Part shown: positions 7,954 to 17,118 of the stretch, one piece after another
How positions within the stretch are numbered: the stretch's first letter is position 1
How the letters are laid out: each line of letters opens with the position of its first letter
Origin: JAZDEY01 sp043808325 [NCBI: Candidatus Eiseniibacteriota bacterium]
GTDB lineage: Bacteria > Arandabacterota > Arandabacteria > Arandabacterales
DNA: 64,000 bases
NCBI GenBank assembly: GCA_043808325.1
Contig: JAZDEY010000035.1
Location: forward strand, 1-64,000
Direction of reading: 5' to 3'
Made by a program: the position numbers and the translations under genes
The notes under the pieces: generated by a model
The model's database searches: none
Seen by the model: the letters and a program-made list of their open reading frames with translations, nothing else
Told to the model about the DNA's origin: nothing

Positions 7954-8504
7954 GAGACATCTCCTGCTACCACAGCTGTAGCGTTAGTGGCTTTCTCAAC
8001 GTCGTGATAGATCAGAACCGCAGCTCCTATGCGTTCGGGTCATGCTCCTCACTCGACAACCATCTTCACCGTACCCAGCCCTCTGCGCTCCTGCTAAGTA
8101 GATAGCACACAACCCGAATTGGAGGCGAGGCCGTGCTCTTCTGGAGATCGTACCACACGCCCCGGGCATCCGCAATTGCGAATCGAACCTCCTACGCACG
8201 AATCCTGATACTATTTGATACATTCATTCACACCCGTGTGTCTATCTGACACAGCAATCATGGACCTACACTGGGAAACGCCACCTCATTTCGATGGGCC
8301 GATCGTTCTGCCGCTCGTAACTGTCGTGGGCGCAAAGGCCTGGACAGAGGGGACGCGGACGGCATATGCTTTTCGCTTCGGCCGTCGCGCTGGCACGGGG
8401 ATTGCGACCATCCGAGGGCTGGGTGATTGTAGCCAATGGACCCGTCCGGGCAGAAACATTTCGCCCGGAGAAATCGTCATTACTCTCGAAAGGAGGATTC
8501 ATCA
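7954..8504. other. Intergenic region between the A/B array and sppA
   Basis: These 551 bases separate divergent genes. A plus-strand frame at 8215-8508 has no ribosome site and no family resemblance, so I do not call it a gene. The region should hold promoters for B3 (minus) and for the SppA-type gene (plus), but I see no convincing -35/-10 pair. Confidence 0.45.
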
Positions 8505-11105
8505 ATGAGAAGAACCCGCACCAACTTCGTCGTGGCCATGCTCATTCTTACCTTAGCGGTCACAGTCGTCTTCCTCGGCACCTCCATGGCAGGCTCGGAG
8601 TTTCCCCCCTACCGTTCCGAAACCGAATTCATGCTGACACCTCCGGGAGCGATCGGTTGGGAGGGCTATGGCTTCACCAATCCGGCCACGCTCACCTATG
8701 TCACTGCGCCCGACTTGCTCTTTGCGTGGCGAGGTTCCGAGTCCGGCAGGCTCGGCCCCAACGCGAGCGACATCACCAAGTGGGGCATCTTCACCGCAGT
8801 GCCCGGCCTTGGCTTCGGCGCGATCCACGAGAAGAACGCTCTCGGTAGCATCACCGATTACAGGCTCTCACTTGCCACGGGTACCAAGCGGATCGGCTTC
8901 GGCGCAAGTTATGGCTGGTCGAGCGGGGACAGGGGGCTCTTCAATCGAACCGCCGCGATCGGCCTGGGAGCTCTCCTGCGGCCGGCGCGCTTTCTCTCGG
9001 TCGGGCTCTCGGGGAGAGCGGCAACCGAGGGCGGCGACAGACAGGGGATTCTCGATGTCGGCATCCGGCCACTCGGCCGCGACTTCGTTACCCTCTTCGG
9101 AGACTATGCCGTCGAGCGGGACCAGATGGTGAAGAACGGCTCGTGGAGCGCAGGTGCGGCCCTGAGGGTCGCCCCCGGCATCCATATCACGAGCCGCTAC
9201 TTCGGCGACAATGCCACCCAGGCTGTGACCGCCGGCCTGAGTTTCGATCTCGGCCGTATCGGTCTCTCTTCCCAGGCCCACTACGACAACAACCAACATC
9301 GCGCATATAATACCTACCGCGTACGCGCCGGCGCCTACAATCCCAACATCCTCGACACGTATGTAATGCCCGAGCGCAAGTACGTCGAGCTCGATCTCTT
9401 CGGGCCGCTCAAGTACCAGCGCTTCCGCATGTTCGACGAGTCGAACACGCTTGCCGGGGTGCTTGCCCTGATCGAAGCCGCCAAGACCGACCCGCGGGTC
9501 GCCGGAATTGCCGTTAAGGCCTCGGGCGCGGAGATCGGCCGGGAAATCGCCTGGGAGATCCGCGAGCAGCTGCGCGACTTCAAATCCACGGGCAAGCCCG
9601 TGATCATCTTTCTGGATAACGGCAACATCGATGCCTATCACTTCGCGTCGGTAGCCGACAAGATCGTGCTCGATCCTACGGGCATGCTCATCTTCGAGGG
9701 TTTCCTCATGGGCCGCACCTTTCTCAAGGGAACCCTCGAAAAGGTCGGCCTGGGATTCGATGAGTGGAGATTCTTCCGATACAAATCCGCCGAGGAGCCG
9801 CTCTCACGCGACAGTATGTCCGAGGGCGACCGCGAGCAGCGTCAGCGGCTGGTCGACGAATACTACCGCGTGGCAAAGAGCGAGATCTGCGCGGCGCGCG
9901 CTATCTCGCCGGTGGAGTTCGATCGCTTGGTTAATGAGGAAACCATCTTGCTGCCAGCGGATGCTTTGAAACTGGGGCTTGTGGACACTCTGGCGCGCTG
10001 GGATGCGGCGGAGGACGTGATCAAATCACTCGAAGGCAAAAAGAAGAAGACCGTCACGGCGGGTTCGCTCGGCATATCCGGCTCATCGCTTGCCGCGCTT
10101 GGCGGCGGAAGCACAGCGGGCGGCTCTGAGGCTGCCTGGGGCGACGCGCCGGAGATTGCGATCATCTACGCAATCGGCGAATGCGCGATGGATACCGGGA
10201 TCAAGGCCCGCAGTCTCGTCAAGGACGTCGAAGCCGTGACCCAGAATTCAAGGATCAAGGCAGTGGTCCTTCGGGTTGACTCGCCCGGGGGCGACGCCCT
10301 CGCATCCGATATCGTCGCCGAGGCAACCAAGAAGTGCGCCGAGAAGAAGCCGGTGATTGTCTCTCAGGGAGCCGTGGCGGGCTCCGGCGGCTACTGGCTT
10401 TCGATGTACGGGACCTCGATCGTTGCTGCGCCCATCACCATCACCGGGTCGATCGGCGTGATCGGCGGGTGGCTCTATAATGTGGGCATCAAGGAGAAGC
10501 TCGGCATGACCACCGACCACGTCATGGTCGGCAAGCACGCCGACCTTGGATTTGGGATGAGGCTTCCCCTTATCGGGGCCGGCGTTCCCGATCGCAATCT
10601 CACGAGCGAAGAGCGCGCCAAGATCGAGAATATGATCAAGGTCTTCTACCAGGACTTCGTGGGTAAGGTGGCGGTGGGGCGCAAGATGAAGTCCGAAGCG
10701 GTTGATGAGGTCGGTCAGGGTCGGGTCTGGTCCGGCGCCGACGGCAAGGACCGGGGCCTGGTGGATGTGTTGGGTGGCCTCGAAACCGCAATCATGCTTG
10801 CCAAGGAGAAGGCCGGTATCAAGCCCGACCGTGAAGTGGCAATAGTGGAGCTGCCGCGGCCCGAGCTCTTCAATATGGGTGTGTTCACACCGAAATTGAT
10901 TGGAGTCGCCGGAGTCGCCCATCGGCTGGGTATCGGCGGCCTATTGGGTAGCGGGCTCTCCGGTGTTGCCGGCTTACCGTCCCAGAGCGACCCGCTTCTT
11001 GATTATCTGAAATTCCGCCTGGAGCACAACGGCCAGCCCATGCCGATGATGCCGCTTGAGGACCTTGACATGCTGATGGAGGCCCAGACCGGCGCCGGCA
11101 ATTGA
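8505..11105 (+). CDS. sppA: SppA-type signal peptide peptidase (S49) with N-terminal barrel-like domain
   Basis: This 866-aa serine protease of family S49 starts at the ATG at 8505 after AAAGGAGGA. Residues 1-28 are a signal peptide or anchor. Residues about 30-290 are not peptidase: glycine and aromatic-rich alternating strands (LSLATGTKRIGFGASYGW, LSVGLSGRAATEGG, ITSRYFGDNATQAVTAG) resemble an outer-membrane barrel. Two S49 domains follow. The catalytic Lys is K427 in YKSAEEP, and the nucleophile is S627 in AVAGSGGYW. These are the Lys/Ser dyad pieces that E. coli SppA carries in its two repeats. The usual tandem SppA is about 600 aa, so the extra 260 residues are striking. It probably degrades leftover signal peptides or other membrane peptides at the envelope. 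It stands alone, convergent with tatD. Confidence 0.88.
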   Translation: MRRTRTNFVVAMLILTLAVTVVFLGTSMAGSEFPPYRSETEFMLTPPGAIGWEGYGFTNPATLTYVTAPDLLFAWRGSESGRLGPNASDITKWGIFTAVPGLGFGAIHEKNALGSITDYRLSLATGTKRIGFGASYGWSSGDRGLFNRTAAIGLGALLRPARFLSVGLSGRAATEGGDRQGILDVGIRPLGRDFVTLFGDYAVERDQMVKNGSWSAGAALRVAPGIHITSRYFGDNATQAVTAGLSFDLGRIGLSSQAHYDNNQHRAYNTYRVRAGAYNPNILDTYVMPERKYVELDLFGPLKYQRFRMFDESNTLAGVLALIEAAKTDPRVAGIAVKASGAEIGREIAWEIREQLRDFKSTGKPVIIFLDNGNIDAYHFASVADKIVLDPTGMLIFEGFLMGRTFLKGTLEKVGLGFDEWRFFRYKSAEEPLSRDSMSEGDREQRQRLVDEYYRVAKSEICAARAISPVEFDRLVNEETILLPADALKLGLVDTLARWDAAEDVIKSLEGKKKKTVTAGSLGISGSSLAALGGGSTAGGSEAAWGDAPEIAIIYAIGECAMDTGIKARSLVKDVEAVTQNSRIKAVVLRVDSPGGDALASDIVAEATKKCAEKKPVIVSQGAVAGSGGYWLSMYGTSIVAAPITITGSIGVIGGWLYNVGIKEKLGMTTDHVMVGKHADLGFGMRLPLIGAGVPDRNLTSEERAKIENMIKVFYQDFVGKVAVGRKMKSEAVDEVGQGRVWSGADGKDRGLVDVLGGLETAIMLAKEKAGIKPDREVAIVELPRPELFNMGVFTPKLIGVAGVAHRLGIGGLLGSGLSGVAGLPSQSDPLLDYLKFRLEHNGQPMPMMPLEDLDMLMEAQTGAGN

Positions 11106-11139
11106 GGTACGCAGGCAATTAGGTGGAGGTGACGGTCGG

Positions 11140-11904
11140 CTAGGCAGGCAGGCTGAAGGCTCTTCGGGTGTTGGCCTCGGTCAGCCGATCCGCTTCCGCA
11201 ACGGGTGTGCCGAGGATCTCCGCCACCCTCTCAAGGACATACTTGACATAGGCGGGCTCATTGCGATTGCCTTTGCCGCGGAAGGGCACCGGTGTAAGAT
11301 AGGGGCAGTCGGTCTCGACCAGGATTCGATCGAGCGGAGTCTTCGGTAAGATCTCCCCGGCCTTGCCGCCTCCATAGGTGATGGGACCCGCAAAGGAGAT
11401 ATAGAGCCCGAGCTCGAGAGCCTGCCGCGCGAGATTGACATCACCCGAGAAGAAGTGCATCACTCCGCTGGATACCTGTTCTTCCTTGAGGATCTCCATC
11501 ACTCGGGCGTGGGCATCCCGGTCGTGGACGACCACGGGGAGCCCCTTCTTCTGGGCCAGTGCGATCTGGGTTCGAAAGGCCTGCTCCTGGACATGCCGCG
11601 GCGAGAGATCCCGGTAATAGTCCAAGCCTATCTCTCCGATCGCGACCACTTTCGGGTCGTCGGCCAGCGCGTCAAGTCTGGCAAGCGCCTCGGCGTCAAG
11701 CGTCTTGGCATCATGCGGATGCACTCCCACGGCCGCAAAGATATCGGCGTGCGCATTGGCAAGGCGGACCCCGGCCTCGCTCGAGGCGAGATCGCATCCG
11801 ATCGCGACGATCGCCGTTACGCCGGCGTCCCGTGCTCGCCCTAAGACCGCGTCAAGATCGTGGCGGTAATGCTTGAAGGTGAGATGAGCGTGGCTGTCGA
11901 TCAA
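11140..11904 (-). CDS. tatD: TatD-family metal-dependent DNase
   Basis: This 254-aa protein is a TIM-barrel hydrolase of the TatD family, which are metal-dependent 3'-5' exonucleases. Metal ligands are visible: HAH in DSHAHL near the start, E in GEIGLDYYRD, H in VVVHDRDAH, H in GVMHFFSGD, and D in LVETDCPYLTP. The length is typical (about 255-260). The start is TTG 11904, giving the expected N-terminus MIDSHAHL. It is the last gene of the long minus-strand run and begins 9 bases after metG, the same order found in many bacteria. Confidence 0.95.
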   Translation of the reverse strand: MIDSHAHLTFKHYRHDLDAVLGRARDAGVTAIVAIGCDLASSEAGVRLANAHADIFAAVGVHPHDAKTLDAEALARLDALADDPKVVAIGEIGLDYYRDLSPRHVQEQAFRTQIALAQKKGLPVVVHDRDAHARVMEILKEEQVSSGVMHFFSGDVNLARQALELGLYISFAGPITYGGGKAGEILPKTPLDRILVETDCPYLTPVPFRGKGNRNEPAYVKYVLERVAEILGTPVAEADRLTEANTRRAFSLPA

Positions 11905-11913
11905 GGGGCCGCC

Positions 11914-13965
11914 TCAGGAGATCTTCGAGCCCGGCGCGGCGGGCTTATCCGGGACCAGCACGATCACCCGGCCGCCATCGCTTGCTGCAAGCAGCATCCC
12001 GTTCGATTCGATGCCTCGGATCTTCGCGGGCTTGAGGTTGGTGATCACGATGATGTTCTTACCGGTCAACTCTTCCGGCGTATAGTGCTCGGCCACTCCG
12101 GCGACGATCTGGCGTTCCTCCCCGCCGATATCGATGAAGAGCTTCAAGAGTTTGGTTGCCCCGGGAACCGTGGTTGCGCTCTTAACGTGAGCGACTCGGA
12201 GATCCAGTCTTCTGAACTCGCTTATATCCAGCAGCGCTCCCTCGGCGGACGGCGTGCCGGCTTCATCGGGTCTCCCAATCATGGCAGATGAACCCTCCGT
12301 TCTCTTGCTGCCAGCGCCAGGGGCGGTCCCCGCTTCAGTGGCAGCTTCTGTTCCGGTTGCAATTGCAGTTGCAGTTCCTGTTGCAGTTGCCTTTCCGGTC
12401 GGAGTCTCCTTGTCGACCTCTATCCTCGGGAAGAGCGACCTCAAGTCGCCGATCTTTGACGAGAGCCCCTGCCACGAGTCCCGCCAGGCGAGGGCCGTAG
12501 CGAACTTGGCGGGCCCGATCCCCGGAGCAATCCCCAGCGCCGACCATATCTCCTCAGACTTCGCAGGCATAAACGGGAAGAGCAGTACCGCCGTGTTCCG
12601 CAGAACCTCGCATACGTCGAACAAGACAGCGGCGGCCTCCTGCTTGCCCTCCGGCTTTTTCACCAGTGCCCACGGGGCCTTCTCCTCGACATAGCGATTG
12701 GCGTCCCGCACGACTGCGAAGACCTGGGAAAGGGCGCTGTGGATCTCGAGGCCGTCCATCGCCTTGAAGTATGTTTCGCGCACCTCATCAAGCGATCGCC
12801 TCATCCGTCCATCGGACGCAGCGCGTTCGCCGGGCTCGGGAATCCGCCCGGCGAAATACTGTTGGAGCATGTTGGTCGCCCGGCTCAGGAGGTTCCCGAG
12901 ATCGTTCGCAAGCTCCGAGTTATACCGGTTGATGAACTGCTCCCAGGAAAAATCGCCGTCCTTCCCCCAGACGATCTCCCGTGCCATGAAGTAGCGCAGC
13001 GGATCGGCGCCATACTTCTTCACCACCTCCAGCGGGTTGAGGATGTTGCCCAGGGTCTTGCTCAGGCGCTCGCCCCGGAAATTGACGAACCCGTGCCCGA
13101 AGATCGCGCGGGGCAGTTCGATCCCGGCGCTCATAAGCATCGCCGGCCAGAGAATACAGTGGAAGCGCGTGATGTCCTTGCCTATCACGTGGAGATCCGC
13201 CGGCCAATGCCGGGCAAATCGCGCCATGTCATCCGGAAAGCCGACCGCCGCCAGATAATTGATCAGAGCGTCGAACCACACATAGAAGACGTCGCCGGGC
13301 TCACCCGGAACCGCGAGTCCCCAGGTCACCCCGGAGCGCGAGACACTCACGTCATTGAGTCCGCGCCTGATGAAACTCACGATCTCATTCTTGCGCGTCT
13401 CGGGCCGGATGAAGCCGGGATTGATCGCGATGTGCTCGAGCAACCCGTCGGCGTACTTGGAGAGCGCAAAGAACATGTTCTCTTCTTCGATCCAGCTGGG
13501 CGGCATCTTGTGGGTCGGGCATTGGCCCTCCACCAGGTCCTCCTCCTGGAGGAAGCCTTCGCAAGAGACGCAGTACCACCCGGCATACTTGGCCTTGTAG
13601 ATATCGCCCTTGGCGCTTATGCGCCGGAAGATTTCGTACACCGCCCGCCCATGCCGCGGCTCGCTGGTTCTTATGAAGCCGTCATAGGAGACCCCCAGCT
13701 GCCGCCAGGTGTCCTGAAAGGCCCGGGACATCTCGAGGCAGTACTCGTCCGCAGGCAGACCCTTCTGGGTCGCCGCCTTGAGCACGTTCTGGGAATGCTC
13801 GTCATTGCCCATCGAGAAGAAGGTGTCGCGACCGCGCAGCCGCATGTACCTTGCGATGATGTCGGCACAGATCTTTTCGTACGCCGTGCCGAGATGGGGC
13901 AGGTCATTGACGTAGTCTATCGCCGTGGTGATATAGAACCTATTTGTCCCAGCCGAGTCAGCCAT
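11914..13965 (-). CDS. metG: Methionyl-tRNA synthetase with C-terminal tRNA-binding domain
   Basis: This 683-aa class I synthetase charges tRNA-Met. The HIGH-type signature is DLPHLGTAYEKI, and the KMSKS-type loop is ERLSKTLGN near residue 300. A single zinc knuckle (CVSC ... CPTH, residues about 128-150) is of the Thermus/Bacillus kind. A helical anticodon domain follows. The last 110 residues are an EMAP-II/Trbp111 tRNA-binding and dimerisation domain (FRRLDLRVAHVKSA, IVAGVAEHY). Between them is a 45-residue low-complexity Thr/Ala/Gly linker, encoded by hexamer-like repeats near 12330-12400, which probably varies in length between strains. It lies 24 bases after ricT. Confidence 0.96.
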   Translation of the reverse strand: MADSAGTNRFYITTAIDYVNDLPHLGTAYEKICADIIARYMRLRGRDTFFSMGNDEHSQNVLKAATQKGLPADEYCLEMSRAFQDTWRQLGVSYDGFIRTSEPRHGRAVYEIFRRISAKGDIYKAKYAGWYCVSCEGFLQEEDLVEGQCPTHKMPPSWIEEENMFFALSKYADGLLEHIAINPGFIRPETRKNEIVSFIRRGLNDVSVSRSGVTWGLAVPGEPGDVFYVWFDALINYLAAVGFPDDMARFARHWPADLHVIGKDITRFHCILWPAMLMSAGIELPRAIFGHGFVNFRGERLSKTLGNILNPLEVVKKYGADPLRYFMAREIVWGKDGDFSWEQFINRYNSELANDLGNLLSRATNMLQQYFAGRIPEPGERAASDGRMRRSLDEVRETYFKAMDGLEIHSALSQVFAVVRDANRYVEEKAPWALVKKPEGKQEAAAVLFDVCEVLRNTAVLLFPFMPAKSEEIWSALGIAPGIGPAKFATALAWRDSWQGLSSKIGDLRSLFPRIEVDKETPTGKATATGTATAIATGTEAATEAGTAPGAGSKRTEGSSAMIGRPDEAGTPSAEGALLDISEFRRLDLRVAHVKSATTVPGATKLLKLFIDIGGEERQIVAGVAEHYTPEELTGKNIIVITNLKPAKIRGIESNGMLLAASDGGRVIVLVPDKPAAPGSKIS

Positions 13966-13989
13966 GGAACGCTCTCTTGTGATGATTAC

Positions 13990-14943
13990 CTATGGTTTGC
14001 GGCGCGGCCTGTCGGCTTCGCGGCTGTCTCCGGTCTCGTCGGGCGTGCCCGATTGATCCGTCTCATCCGGCTCGGCTTTGGCCTTGCCCTCAAGTATCTT
14101 GGGCAGCTTCAAAAGCCGCTCGCCCAGTCCTAGTCTCTTTATCTGGTCCAGGGCCAGCCTCATCTCGTTGCCGTTCTCATCCTCGACGCTTACGGCCTGC
14201 GCGAAGATGTCGATCTTGGTAACGGTCGCCTCCCCGTAAGGCGTCACAACCTTGGCCCCGATTTTGGGCAGTTGCCTCGCGACCTCCATGTAATAGTCCC
14301 GCTCGAAGGCAAGACAGCACATAAGCCTTCCACAGGCGCCCGAAATCTTGGTCGGGCTCACCGAGAGACTCTGGTCGCGAGCCATCTTCAGGGTCACGGG
14401 CTCGAACTCCTGCAGGAATGTGGTGCAGCAGAACTGCCGGCCGCATGACCCGTAACCGCCCAGGCGCTTGGCCTCATCGCGCACCCCGATCTGCCGCAGT
14501 TCGATCCTGGTCTTGTAGATCGCCGCCAGATCCTTGACCAAGTCTCGGAAATCCACGCGCTCGTCGGCGGTGAAGAAGAAGGTTATCTTGCTGCAGTCCA
14601 ACTGGTACTCAACGTCCACCAATTTCATCTTGAGATCCCGATCGGCGATCTTGTTCTCACAGAGCTTCCGGGCGCTCTCTTCCTTGTGTTTGATCTCTTC
14701 GTACTTGGCGAGGTCATCATCGCCGGCTTTGCGCAGCACCTCCTGCGTCACCGGCTTCACTTTCGCCATCCTATCGAGCGGCTCGCCGGTCCGGACCACC
14801 TTGCCCATGTCGCGCCCGCGCTCAACCTGCACGACCACGAAGTCGCCCGCGGCGAGCGGCAGGCCATTGGAATTCCGGAAATACTCCCTGCGCTCTCCCT
14901 TGAATTCAACCTGAACTATGTTGCCGCCGTTCGTTCCTTCCAT
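13990..14943 (-). CDS. ricT: PSP1-domain protein RicT/YaaT
   Basis: This 317-aa protein belongs to the PSP1 family that includes B. subtilis RicT (YaaT). RicT works with RicA and RicF in an iron-sulfur complex affecting RNase Y and mRNA processing. The conserved cysteines are present: CGRQFCC and, 40 residues on, CGRLMCC. The central region DEAKRLGGYGSCG and the SKITFFFTADERVDFRDLVKDLA block are typical. The C-terminus is a charged low-complexity tail. The ATG at 14943 is chosen; a GTG two codons upstream (14949) is equally possible. No RicA or RicF is seen nearby. Placement just before metG mirrors the arrangement in Firmicutes. Confidence 0.92.
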   Translation of the reverse strand: MEGTNGGNIVQVEFKGERREYFRNSNGLPLAAGDFVVVQVERGRDMGKVVRTGEPLDRMAKVKPVTQEVLRKAGDDDLAKYEEIKHKEESARKLCENKIADRDLKMKLVDVEYQLDCSKITFFFTADERVDFRDLVKDLAAIYKTRIELRQIGVRDEAKRLGGYGSCGRQFCCTTFLQEFEPVTLKMARDQSLSVSPTKISGACGRLMCCLAFERDYYMEVARQLPKIGAKVVTPYGEATVTKIDIFAQAVSVEDENGNEMRLALDQIKRLGLGERLLKLPKILEGKAKAEPDETDQSGTPDETGDSREADRPRRKP

Positions 14944-14989
14944 CTCCACCGCCCTCTATGTCGGAGTTACCTCGTAGTCCGCCCCACCG

Positions 14990-16258
14990 CTATCTGATAA
15001 GCCATGCCTGCGGATCCAGGGCTCGCCTGCCCTGCCTTATCTCAAAATGGAGCACCGCACCCTCCGGGGCGCTGGTCTCTCCGATAAAGCCGACGGGATC
15101 GCCTTCCGCAACCTCGTAGCCGGCGGCCACGGCCAGCGATTCCAACCGTCCATAGAGCGAGTAGTAGCCGCTGCCGTGATCCACGATCACGCAGTTGCCG
15201 AGTCCCGCAAGCGGCCCGGCGAAGCTGACGCTTCCCGCAGCAACCGTCCTCACCCGCGCTCCTGCAGTCGCCTTTATATCTATGCCGTTGTTCTTGATTA
15301 TGGTTCCGAACTTGGGATGGGTCTCGACCCCGAAGTTCGATATCACTTCGCCCTCGCAGGGCCAGATCAGTCTCCCTATCCGCCCCGCAAAAGAAGTCCC
15401 GGCGTAACCCGTCTCTTCCCGCTTGGCCTCCAGCCGGCCCAGCATCTCCTCAAGATTCCTGCTCGCCTCCTGTAGCTCGCGGGCCATGTTCTCATAATAA
15501 GACCGCTTGCTCTTGAGGCGCTCCACGAGCGCGTCGCGCTCTTCTTTTCTGATCTCAAGATTGCGGGTCTCTTCCGCGACCTCGCCCTCGGTCTGTTCGA
15601 GGCGCACCTTCTTGCCTTCGATGTGATCGACCAGAACGCGCTTGGTTTCAACCGTCTCCTCGAAGTCCGCCATCAATTCGCGGTCATGGTCCGCCACAAC
15701 CGAAAGATAATAGATTCGCTTGGCCAGATCAGCAAAAGACTTGGACGTCAGGACAACTTCCATAACCTGGCCGCGGCCGAACTTGTAGATCCCGCGGAGC
15801 CGCGACCCGAGCATATCGCTGGCCATCCCTAGGGACGCCTGGGCGTGACCCAGATCCTGCTGCGCATTTCCCAGGTCATCCAGCAGGACCGCTTTCTGCT
15901 GCGAGAGTTTGTTGAGGAGCTGCTGGTTCATGCCCAGTTCCTCATTCAGCCTCTCCACTTCACCCGCAAGGTCCTGTTCCTGGCCCGCGACGTCGGCGGC
16001 CTGCCGGCGCTTCTCCTCGAGGTCACGCCTGATCTGCTGGAGCTCGTCCTCTTTGGCCTTGATCTCGGCCTCGCCACCAGGGACCCCGAGGCTATCTCCC
16101 GCCTGGGTGCTCTCCCCGGCAGCCGCCGGCCGCTCTTCCTCGGCAAATGCCACCCAACCGGTTCCGATGTCGACCGCCGGAAGGACGAGGGCCCCTGCGG
16201 CAATCAAGACAAGAAGTGCAGATGCCGCCGCAGGCGTGAACGTCCGTCGCGCGATCAA
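14990..16258 (-). CDS. envC: EnvC-like murein hydrolase activator (degenerate LytM domain)
   Basis: This 422-aa periplasmic protein has a signal peptide at residues 1-40. A long coiled coil (about 60-280) is rich in Glu/Arg/Leu (RRDLEEKRRQAADVAGQEQDL). The C-terminal M23/LytM fold spans about 305-420. The zinc site is broken: the expected HxxxD is NNGID, the YGH position is YGR, and the HxH is VLH (GAVLHFEIR). Like E. coli EnvC, it is therefore probably not a peptidase but an activator that switches on cell-wall amidases at the septum. It overlaps ftsX by the TTGA of its TTG start, fitting control by FtsEX. The partner amidase is not in this window. Confidence 0.88.
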   Translation of the reverse strand: MIARRTFTPAAASALLVLIAAGALVLPAVDIGTGWVAFAEEERPAAAGESTQAGDSLGVPGGEAEIKAKEDELQQIRRDLEEKRRQAADVAGQEQDLAGEVERLNEELGMNQQLLNKLSQQKAVLLDDLGNAQQDLGHAQASLGMASDMLGSRLRGIYKFGRGQVMEVVLTSKSFADLAKRIYYLSVVADHDRELMADFEETVETKRVLVDHIEGKKVRLEQTEGEVAEETRNLEIRKEERDALVERLKSKRSYYENMARELQEASRNLEEMLGRLEAKREETGYAGTSFAGRIGRLIWPCEGEVISNFGVETHPKFGTIIKNNGIDIKATAGARVRTVAAGSVSFAGPLAGLGNCVIVDHGSGYYSLYGRLESLAVAAGYEVAEGDPVGFIGETSAPEGAVLHFEIRQGRRALDPQAWLIR

Positions 16259-17118
16259 GCCCGGTTCCTTTCCTTCATGAATGCTCTGAGCGAGACAAAG
16301 CTCCCCAGCATCGCCACCCCTATCCCGAAGACCGCAAAGAGCCCGATCATTCCCGCCGGCATGAACCTGACCTGCGGGACTCGCACCCCTATCACCCGAT
16401 AGCCGATGAAGATTGCCACCAGCGAGAGCACGACCGCCGCCGCCCCATGGATGCCACCCTCCAGAAGAAACGGCGTCATCACGAAGGTGTCGGTTGCCCC
16501 CACCAGCTTCAGTATCTTGATCGCCTCCCGGCGCGCATAGAGCGTGAGTCTCACCGTATAGGAAACGGTGACGATCGCCGCGAGGGCGACAACCAGGCCC
16601 GCCCCGATGTCGGCAAGCGCCAGCGCCCGCACCAGTCTCTCCAGACGTGCTATCCAGCCTGCGCCATAGCTCACGTCTTCAACGCCCGGCATGTCCGCGA
16701 TCTGGCCCGAGAGGCTCTCCACGATGTTCTTGAACCGGTAGCGGGGCCTGAGAGTGATCTCAAATGAAGAGGGCAGCGGATTGTCCTCCAGCGCGTCCAG
16801 GAGATAGCTCTTGGCGCCGAATTCGCCCTTGAGCCTCTCAAGGGCTTCCTCGGGGCTCACATACCGAAGTTCCTCGACCACCTTCACGGCCTCGATCTCG
16901 GCCCTCAAGGAATCGACCGTCGCCTGGTCGATCCCTTCCCGGAGGAAGGCAACTATCTCCACCTTCTCGTGGGCGTACTTCAGAAGCTCCCGGAGGTTCG
17001 CCGTCGCAAACAAGAAGATCCCCAGGATCAGCAGAGAAAAGGTCATGATCATGATGCACGCAACCGACATGAGGCCTGCGCGTTTGATGCCTGAGAGTGC
17101 CTGTCTTAAGTGATACAA
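16255..17118 (-). CDS. ftsX: Cell division ABC transporter permease FtsX
   Basis: This 287-aa membrane protein has four predicted membrane segments: one near residues 20-42 (SVACIMIMTFSLLILGIFLF) and three in the last 120 residues (ADIGAGLVVALAAIVTV, GAAAVVLSLVAIFIGY, MIGLFAVFGIGVAMLGS). A large extracytoplasmic loop (about 45-165) is the part that contacts EnvC-type activators. The start is TTG 17118, 13 bases inside the end of ftsE, giving the usual N-terminus LRQALSGIKRAG. With FtsE it forms the complex that couples ATP hydrolysis to septal cell-wall cutting. It is translationally coupled on both sides. Confidence 0.95.
   Translation of the reverse strand: MYHLRQALSGIKRAGLMSVACIMIMTFSLLILGIFLFATANLRELLKYAHEKVEIVAFLREGIDQATVDSLRAEIEAVKVVEELRYVSPEEALERLKGEFGAKSYLLDALEDNPLPSSFEITLRPRYRFKNIVESLSGQIADMPGVEDVSYGAGWIARLERLVRALALADIGAGLVVALAAIVTVSYTVRLTLYARREAIKILKLVGATDTFVMTPFLLEGGIHGAAAVVLSLVAIFIGYRVIGVRVPQVRFMPAGMIGLFAVFGIGVAMLGSFVSLRAFMKERNRA

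Noticed and set aside
8215-8508. A 97-codon plus-strand frame just before the SppA-type gene
   Set aside because: It has no ribosome site and no recognisable feature, and its end overlaps the clear ribosome site and start of the next gene.
12739-14133. A 464-codon plus-strand frame opposite metG and ricT
   Set aside because: Antisense shadow of two well-identified genes with no family motif.
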